DNA from: Muribaculaceae bacterium
GTDB lineage: Bacteria > Bacteroidota > Bacteroidia > Bacteroidales > Muribaculaceae
NCBI GenBank assembly: GCA_022510505.1
Contig: JAFLTL010000021.1
Coordinates: 1-38,715 of the forward strand
Reading direction: 5' to 3'
Length of the DNA: 38,715 nt
Shown: one piece after another, positions 33,396 to 38,715 of the stretch
How positions within the stretch are numbered: the stretch's first letter is position 1
How the letters are laid out: each line of letters starts with the position of its first letter
Notes under the pieces: model-generated
Database searches by the model: none
What the model was told of the DNA's origin: nothing
What the model saw: the letters and a program-made list of their open reading frames with translations, nothing else
Made by a program: the position numbers and the translations under genes

Positions 33396-34798
33396 TCCAG
33401 GTCAACGGTGAAATTTATCAATTCCTTCAATGCGTTGCCTGATGCTCCCGGAAGTTTCAACGACATTTCGATGCATTCGTCTTTCACCTTTATTGATCCT
33501 TCGACTCCCCATGGAAGATTCTGGGCCTTCGCGAATTCCGATGATTTAGGAATCGAAAGGAATATACATGCAAGTGCATCATCGGTTTTCACATCAATTC
33601 CATTGTTGGACGATTCCAAATCATAATTAGAAAGGAATATGTTCCCATTCAAAAGACCGAAGCGAATTTCTGATGTTCCGTAATTAAAGCTATAGGTGTC
33701 GTTCAGTTCCTTCCTGATATCAATCCCAAGGAACGGAAACGAACTTTCGACTGTCGACATAAGGTCGACCGTCGCCTCTTCATCCATTTTTGTCATGAAA
33801 AGACAGTCCCAGGCCAGCGGGTTGAAATTCTTCAATGCCTGTGAACCTCCTACGGGTGTCATGGCGAAAAGGGTTGTTCCGTTAATATTCTCCAAATAAG
33901 ATTTGATCCCTTCGGCGATAATCTGATTCTGAGCTGACAACCCCCTACTAATAATAGGAGAGAGACTAGCCCATACTTTGTTCCAGTCTTTGATTTCACC
34001 AAAGGCTAATAATAACAAAGTATTGCGAGGAACAAAGTCTAATACATCTTTATTGATTCTATCTAACACATCGCTGAAATGGGTTACTGAGCCCTCGGAA
34101 TCAAAAGCACTGACTTCACCCCTAATGCCTGTATCTCGAAAATTCAGGAATCCGGCAACCATTGCAATTGACTTTTGACGGAAAACTGTGGGTGAGCTGA
34201 CAAATCTCAAGGAGTTCTTAGTCATCATGAGGTCGCAAATATTATCTGGTAGAATAGTTCCCTTCTTCTCCTTCAGTTTCTCTTGGAGTTTGATGACAAG
34301 ATTAACATCTCGGCTAATCCAACAGTAGGAATCGCCTAGAATTACGTTACACTCAGGAAATGTATATACCATGTTGCTACCCACTGAAGAAGAGGCAATC
34401 GATGACTTCGCGATTTTTTGTTCAAAACTATCTTTATCGTTCAAAAGAAAAGTGACGATGGGAGTCTCCTCGCTTTGTGTGTTGAACCATAATATTTCTT
34501 TGTCTTTTATCTCCGAGACATTCCCGGCAAGAATGTGAACAAGCGTCTGGGTTGCAACATCCGATTCTTCAATAAGTTGGTTGATTTTAGGACTTAGCTG
34601 AAAAGTACCGTCATGCTGGATCTCACATCCTGATTGTTTCAAGATATTTTCCACATCGGCAATTGCCGCGAATGAATATTCAGATGGAATCTGCGACAAG
34701 AGGTCTCCTTCTTCATCTTTGCTGGAACAGCCCGAGAAAGTTAAGGATAGCATCAAACTCCCGATCAAGAGCAGTTTATATGACAAAATGCGTTTCAT
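33392..34798 (-). CDS. Lipoprotein of unknown function heading the ABC module
   Basis: A 468-residue exported lipoprotein. The signal ends in LTFSGC (C24) and is followed by SSKDEEGD, an acidic stretch resembling the lipoprotein export signal that sends Bacteroidetes lipoproteins to the cell surface. The mature part reads like a DUF4836/DUF3352-type protein: SQIPSEYSFAAIADVENILKQ near the start, several alpha/beta repeats and FAMTPVGG near the middle. The family is not assigned with confidence. It is the first gene of the four-gene chain and shares 4 bases with the ATPase gene. A minus-strand TAAATTTG (34842-34849) stands 43 bases ahead of the start. Confidence 0.8.
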   Translation of the reverse strand: MKRILSYKLLLIGSLMLSLTFSGCSSKDEEGDLLSQIPSEYSFAAIADVENILKQSGCEIQHDGTFQLSPKINQLIEESDVATQTLVHILAGNVSEIKDKEILWFNTQSEETPIVTFLLNDKDSFEQKIAKSSIASSSVGSNMVYTFPECNVILGDSYCWISRDVNLVIKLQEKLKEKKGTILPDNICDLMMTKNSLRFVSSPTVFRQKSIAMVAGFLNFRDTGIRGEVSAFDSEGSVTHFSDVLDRINKDVLDFVPRNTLLLLAFGEIKDWNKVWASLSPIISRGLSAQNQIIAEGIKSYLENINGTTLFAMTPVGGSQALKNFNPLAWDCLFMTKMDEEATVDLMSTVESSFPFLGIDIRKELNDTYSFNYGTSEIRFGLLNGNIFLSNYDLESSNNGIDVKTDDALACIFLSIPKSSEFAKAQNLPWGVEGSIKVKDECIEMSLKLPGASGNALKELINFTVDLE

Positions 34799-34841
34799 GA
34801 AAGGAAATAGTTATGTTTCATTATTGAACTTGTAAATTATG

Positions 34842-34849
34842 CAAATTTA
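34842..34849 (-). promoter_or_regulatory. Candidate -7 element of the four-gene ABC module
   Basis: TAAATTTG on the minus strand matches TAnnTTTG exactly, 43 bases ahead of the lipoprotein start codon. No clear -33 element is seen. Confidence 0.4.
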
Positions 34850-34915
34850 CAAAAAATGTAATTTAGTCTGTTTTTGTTTTCGGTTACAGGAATCCAGTAT
34901 ATGATAAAAAATGTT

Positions 34916-34923
34916 TAATTTTG
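34916..34923 (+). promoter_or_regulatory. -7 element of gltX
   Basis: TAATTTTG matches TAnnTTTG exactly, 26 bases ahead of the gltX ATG, which would give a leader of about 20 bases. No TTTG is seen at 19-21 bases upstream. Confidence 0.5.
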
Positions 34924-34949
34924 TCAAAAGCAATTTCAAAAGGTAATAA

Positions 34950-36482
34950 ATGGAAAAAAAAGTAAGGGTGAGATTCGCTCCCTCACCAACCGGACCTCTG
35001 CACATCGGAGGCGTTAGAACAGCCCTATACAATTATCTTTTTGCCAAGCAAAATGATGGCAATATGATTCTTCGAATTGAAGATACTGATTCCCAACGTT
35101 TTGTGTCGGGTGCGGAGGACTATATCAATGAATCCCTGAAGTGGCTCGGTATCAAAATCGATGAAGGTGTCAGGGAGGGTGGAAATTACGGACCCTATAA
35201 ACAAAGTGAAAGAAAAGACATTTATCGTCAACACGTAAAGCAATTGCTTGATAACGGTAAGGCTTATATCGCATTTGATACCCCCGAGGAATTAGAGAAT
35301 GCCCGAAACCAAATCAAAAATTTCCAATATGATTCCTCGACAAGAATGTCGATGAGAAATTCTTTGTCCTTACCAGCCGATGAGGTAAAAAAACTGATAG
35401 ACAACGGTGTAAAATATGTGGTAAGGTTCAAGATTGAACCGGGTCGCGAAGTGGAGGTGAATGATCTGCTTCGTGGTAAGGTTGTCATCAAAAGTGATAT
35501 CCTTGACGACAAGGTGCTCTATAAGAGTTCGGATGATCTTCCGACCTACCATCTTGCCAACATTGTAGACGATCATTTGATGGAGATTAGCCATGTGATA
35601 CGAGGTGAGGAATGGCTTCCTTCAGCTCCTTTGCATGTCTTGCTCTATGAAGCGTTTGGATGGCAAGACACCATGCCGCAGTTCGTGCATCTTCCGCTGT
35701 TGCTGAAGCCGGATGGAAAAGGAAAACTGTCAAAACGCGATGGTGACCGACTCGGTTTCCCGGTATTCCCACTGGAATGGACCGATCCAAAGTCGGGCGA
35801 AATTTCAAGCGGCTATCGTGAATCGGGCTATTTACCTGATGCAGTCATTAATTTCCTAGCGTTGTTAGGATGGAATCCCGGTGATGATACCGAATTGATG
35901 AATATTGATCAATTGATTGAAAGGTTCAGTTTTGACAGATGCTCAAAAGCTGGAGCAAAATTCGACTTTGAAAAAGGCAAATGGTTCAATCACAAATATC
36001 TTACTGAGAAGTCCGATGTTGAAATTGCCGACCTCTTCATTCCTGTTCTGAAGAATAAGGGTATTGATGTTGAAAAACTTGATAAATACTATATTGAGAA
36101 AGTTGTTGGTCTGGTAAAAGGTCGCATTAATTTTGTAAAGGATCTGTGGGATAATTCTTACTTCTTCTTTGAATTTCCGGATTCATATGATGAGAAAGCC
36201 GTTAAGAAAAGATGGAGTGCCGAAATGCCCGGAATTTTGAATGAGCTGATTGAAATTCTTGAAAAATTTGATGATTTCAACGACCCGAATATTGAGCCGA
36301 CAGTTTTAGGGTGGATTGAACAGAAAGGATATCATTTGGGCAATGTCATGAATGCATTCCGACTGACCGTTGTAGGCGAATGTAAGGGTCCTCATATGTT
36401 TGACATAACAGCTCTTCTTGGAAAGGAAGAAACTATAAAGAGAATCAGGAAAGGAATAGAAAATATCAGCCTTGATGCATGA
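34950..36482 (+). CDS. gltX: Glutamyl-tRNA synthetase
   Basis: Class I synthetase that charges tRNA-Glu, in the cytosol. The 510-residue enzyme has the HIGH motif as HIGG (18-21, in [13 protein letters not shown]) and KMSKS as KLSKR (259-263, in [14 protein letters not shown]). Length and domain order fit the bacterial family. The start is preceded by an AT-rich leader without a strong Shine-Dalgarno. Its stop is 4 bases before the ATG of the next gene, so the outer-membrane barrel and lipid kinase genes are probably co-transcribed with it. Confidence 0.97.
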   Translation: MEKKVRVRFAPSPTGPLHIGGVRTALYNYLFAKQNDGNMILRIEDTDSQRFVSGAEDYINESLKWLGIKIDEGVREGGNYGPYKQSERKDIYRQHVKQLLDNGKAYIAFDTPEELENARNQIKNFQYDSSTRMSMRNSLSLPADEVKKLIDNGVKYVVRFKIEPGREVEVNDLLRGKVVIKSDILDDKVLYKSSDDLPTYHLANIVDDHLMEISHVIRGEEWLPSAPLHVLLYEAFGWQDTMPQFVHLPLLLKPDGKGKLSKRDGDRLGFPVFPLEWTDPKSGEISSGYRESGYLPDAVINFLALLGWNPGDDTELMNIDQLIERFSFDRCSKAGAKFDFEKGKWFNHKYLTEKSDVEIADLFIPVLKNKGIDVEKLDKYYIEKVVGLVKGRINFVKDLWDNSYFFFEFPDSYDEKAVKKRWSAEMPGILNELIEILEKFDDFNDPNIEPTVLGWIEQKGYHLGNVMNAFRLTVVGECKGPHMFDITALLGKEETIKRIRKGIENISLDA

Positions 36483-36486
36483 TTAA

Positions 36487-37542
36487 ATGAAACAAAGGTG
36501 GATAATAGTCTTTCTGACGCTCATTGTCTCGGGGGTTTGCTCAAAGTCCGTGTCCCAGGAATTTCTATGGGATGTTGATTTTCGAACTATTTTCGATAAC
36601 CGGGAAGGAAACTATCAGTATAGTAGCGATAAAACATTCTTTTTAACCCAGTTGTCCCCTGAAATAGGGTTATCGCTTCATGATGGTGAGCATAGTGTCT
36701 TGGGAGGAATGTCATGGACTCAGCCGATTGGAAGCGAATGGGACGGCTATAAGATATCACCGACGGTTTATTACCGTTTCCATCGTGGTGGACTGTCGGG
36801 ATTTCTTGGAATGTTTCCTCGGCGAAATTTATATCGTAAGGTTCCCGATTATATATGGAATGATTCAACCTATTATGTCCAACATAATATTCGGGGTGCC
36901 GGAATAGTAAATGTTGGTTGCCATGGCTTCTTTCAGGCTATTCTTGATTGGCGTGGAATGCAGTCTGACACTCGACGGGAGGCATTTAATGTTATTGCAA
37001 TGGGAGAGTGGTATAAGTCACCACAAAGTCCGGTATTTTTAGGGGGTACAGCCATGATGAACCATCTAGCCAAGACCTCAGCTCCTGACGAAAGTGAAGG
37101 GGTGGTAGATAATTTTCTTATTAATCCTTATGCCGGAATTAACTTTACAAATCTTAATGTTGCAACCGATTCTTTATCTTTACGAGTAGGACTCCTGGGG
37201 TCAGCAACAAGAGATCGTGCGAGTGAAAAGAAATGGAAAGTTCCGTTTGGATTCTGGATGGATATGGCCTTTAAATGGCGATGGATCGGTTTCCGCGAAG
37301 AAATTTATGCAGGAAAAGCTTTGTTCCCTTTTTACAGCACCTATGGAGCTTTATTGGATCAGGGAGAACCCTATTATGCATCTGATTTCTACAGTCGCAC
37401 AGAATTGATTGGATATATACTTGACAATTCTTTTGTTAAGTTGAAAGCCTCGCTCGACTTCAACTATGCGGGGAAGGATCTTTTGTTTTATCAAAGGTTG
37501 ATATTAAACATTTATTTTGATGGTAGTCTGGGTCGTCGTTAA
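36487..37542 (+). CDS. Predicted outer-membrane beta-barrel protein of unknown function
   Basis: A 351-residue product with a signal peptide (about 1-24, ending SVSQ). The rest is built of about a dozen amphipathic beta strands rich in Tyr, Trp and Phe with Gly turns (for example SPTVYYRFHRGGLSGFLGMFP, shortened). It ends LILNIYFDGSLGRR, a near-terminal strand. I do not recognise the family. It starts 4 bases after gltX and overlaps the lipid kinase gene by 23 bases in another frame, so the two are likely translated together. A role in envelope lipid or glycan handling is only suggested by this neighbour. Confidence 0.8.
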   Translation: MKQRWIIVFLTLIVSGVCSKSVSQEFLWDVDFRTIFDNREGNYQYSSDKTFFLTQLSPEIGLSLHDGEHSVLGGMSWTQPIGSEWDGYKISPTVYYRFHRGGLSGFLGMFPRRNLYRKVPDYIWNDSTYYVQHNIRGAGIVNVGCHGFFQAILDWRGMQSDTRREAFNVIAMGEWYKSPQSPVFLGGTAMMNHLAKTSAPDESEGVVDNFLINPYAGINFTNLNVATDSLSLRVGLLGSATRDRASEKKWKVPFGFWMDMAFKWRWIGFREEIYAGKALFPFYSTYGALLDQGEPYYASDFYSRTELIGYILDNSFVKLKASLDFNYAGKDLLFYQRLILNIYFDGSLGRR

Positions 37543-38503
37543 CCCCATATCAGGAACACTGAATAAGGCCGAAGTGATCGGACGACTCAAGGCATCCCTG
37601 GAGTCTACAGGTCATTCGGTCAATATTGTCCACACCAAGAAAAAAGGTGATGGAGTCGAGCTTGCTAAGGATGCTATAAGACATGGTTCCGACATTGTAG
37701 TAGCAGTTGGTGGAGACGGTACGGTCAATGAAGTTGGTGCAGCCTTGTGCGACACCGATGTTGCATTGGCAATTTTGCCTTGCGGCAGTGGAAATGGTTT
37801 GGCACGTCATTTGAACATACCGGTTGATGTCGACGGTGCTATCAAAATCATTATGGATGGAAACATAAGGAAGATTGACTATTGCACCATGAATGGTAGG
37901 AAATTCTTTTGTACTTTCGGAATTGGTTTCGATGCCAAAGTATCGTTGACTTTCTCTAAACAGGACCATCGTGGATTAGCAATGTATGTTAAGAGTGCCA
38001 TCCGCGAATATATCAATTATGCACCATCTCATTACAAGATAGCTACCGGTGAGCTGGAACTCGAAGAGGAAGCATTCATTATAGCAGGATGCAATGCATC
38101 TCAATATGGCAACAACGCCTATATCGCACCGAAGGCTCACATTGATGACGGTTTCTTGGACTTGATCATTGTTCATAAGGGCACACCTATAACTCGTGCA
38201 TTCATGGGTGTGGAGCTTTTCACCGGCACGATAGATCAAAATACGTTGATTCAAACTATCCGAGTCGAGGAAGTAACTGTGGAATGTTTATCATCAAACA
38301 GAGTTGCCGTACATATCGATGGGGAACCATTGGAAATTTCTGGACCGATTAAGTTGAAATGTCATCACCAGAAACTGAATGTCCTCGCTCCAGGGAAAGA
38401 TGATAATTTCAAACCGTTTATCACCCCTATGAATAATTTTGTTAAAGACACTGGAATTGCCATAAAGAACCTGTTAAAACCGGGCTCCCATTCAGAGTAT
38501 TGA
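37520..38503 (+). CDS. Diacylglycerol kinase-like lipid kinase (YegS/DgkB family)
   Basis: Cytosolic, membrane-associated kinase for diacylglycerol or a related lipid, 327 residues. The nucleotide and catalytic motifs are VNPISGT (8-13 region), GGDGTVNE (64-71) and CGSGNGLARHL (88-98), and the C-terminal beta-sandwich ends with VAVHIDGEPLE. A TTG three bases earlier (37517) also opens the frame, but ATG 37520 is the better start. The start lies inside the end of the barrel gene (23-base overlap). The lipid substrate cannot be told from sequence; DgkB-type recycling of diacylglycerol and sphingoid-base kinases are both possible. Confidence 0.93.
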   Translation: MVVWVVVNPISGTLNKAEVIGRLKASLESTGHSVNIVHTKKKGDGVELAKDAIRHGSDIVVAVGGDGTVNEVGAALCDTDVALAILPCGSGNGLARHLNIPVDVDGAIKIIMDGNIRKIDYCTMNGRKFFCTFGIGFDAKVSLTFSKQDHRGLAMYVKSAIREYINYAPSHYKIATGELELEEEAFIIAGCNASQYGNNAYIAPKAHIDDGFLDLIIVHKGTPITRAFMGVELFTGTIDQNTLIQTIRVEEVTVECLSSNRVAVHIDGEPLEISGPIKLKCHHQKLNVLAPGKDDNFKPFITPMNNFVKDTGIAIKNLLKPGSHSEY

Positions 38504-38580
38504 CAGCTTTCCCTATAACGCAAATGTATTGTCAAGGCATATTAAATGCTAAACTTTTTTAGAAAAAAATTGAGAAAATG

Positions 38581-38611
38581 TTGCATGATTTGAAAAACAG
38601 TTCTATCTTTG
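38581..38611 (+). promoter_or_regulatory. Promoter of tRNA-Asp
   Basis: TTG (38581-38583) and TATCTTTG (38604-38611, exact TAnnTTTG) are 20 bases apart, a standard Bacteroidetes promoter. The tRNA begins 46 bases after the -7 element. Confidence 0.65.
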
Positions 38612-38657
38612 CACACGCTAAGAGGGAATAACCTCTCGAAGTGAAACTTAAAATCCT

Positions 38658-38715
38658 GGTGCGGTAGTTCAGCTGGTTAGAATACCTGCCTGTCACGCAG
38701 GGGGTCGCGGGTTCG
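38658..38715 (+). tRNA. tRNA-Asp (GTC), truncated by the window edge
   Basis: The 5' acceptor strand GGTGCGG, D-arm (TAGTTCAGCTGGTTAGAATA) and anticodon arm CCTGC-CTGTCAC-GCAGG are intact, with anticodon GTC at 38692-38694. The T-arm begins (GCGGGTTCG) and the sequence stops there, so the 3' part lies beyond the window. Confidence 0.94.

Noticed and set aside
38500..38535. TTGACA...TGTCAA inverted repeat after the lipid kinase gene
   Set aside because: Only 6 pairs with a 24-nt loop; too weak to call a terminator or operator.
1..38715. CRISPR arrays, insertion sequences, phage or integrase genes
   Set aside because: No regularly spaced repeats, transposase, integrase or terminal inverted repeats were seen. 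The tmRNA 3' end shows no neighbouring integrase or duplicated attachment site.

Overview
The window reads as a chromosomal segment of a Bacteroidota bacterium, order Bacteroidales. Three things point there. The tmRNA encodes the proteolysis tag GENNYALAA, the tag I recall from this phylum. Several genes are preceded by the Bacteroidetes-type -7 element TAnnTTTG, sometimes with an upstream TTG/TTTG, and classic Shine-Dalgarno sites are scarce. The proteins are also typical of the phylum: a GIN-domain lipoprotein, a DUF4919 protein, an ExbB-ExbD-ExbD-TonB operon, the prfA-pyrF pair, and RND efflux. I cannot name a species; a gut family such as Muribaculaceae would fit but is inference. I found no insertion sequence, phage, CRISPR array or rRNA.

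Layout from left to right. 1-372 is AT-rich non-coding DNA ahead of a DcaP-like porin (373-1704). 1832-5215 (-) is a GH3 beta-glucosidase / GH53 endo-galactanase pair. 5400-5693 (+) is a small cytosolic thioredoxin. 5735-11494 (-) is a complete tripartite RND efflux operon (adaptor, pump, outer-membrane factor). 11634-14923 (-) is the exbB-exbD-exbD-tonB energy-transduction operon. 15066-17001 (-) is prfA-pyrF. 17189-21766 (+) is a tightly packed set: an Lrp/AsnC regulator, an M64 metallopeptidase, a POTRA-less Omp85-type barrel and a phosphoethanolamine-transferase-like enzyme. 21976-24644 (+) is the anaerobic ribonucleotide reductase pair nrdD-nrdG. 24726-25682 (-) is a GIN lipoprotein. 25893-27341 (-) is an MFS transporter. 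27395-30201 is a small glycosyltransferase locus: a GT4 enzyme plus a split Alg14/Alg13-like pair on the minus strand, divergent from a GT32-like enzyme. 30359-30756 (-) is tmRNA. 30818-34798 (-) is a four-gene chain with every junction overlapping by 4 bases: a lipoprotein, an ABC ATPase, an FtsX-like permease and a DUF4919 protein. 34950-38503 (+) is gltX, a predicted outer-membrane barrel and a lipid kinase. 38658 to the right edge is a truncated tRNA-Asp.

Most of the window is housekeeping or envelope biology. The proton-motive-force operon (ExbB/D/TonB) would power TonB-dependent outer-membrane uptake, and the RND pump would protect the envelope. The less explained parts are the M64/Omp85/phosphoethanolamine-transferase operon, the four-gene ABC/lipoprotein/DUF4919 module with an ATPase lacking its H-loop histidine, and the barrel/lipid-kinase pair. 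Those are the best candidates for undescribed systems, and all need comparative work. Regulatory observations include a perfect palindrome inside the nrdDG promoter spacer and near-leaderless divergent promoters between the two glycosyltransferase transcripts.
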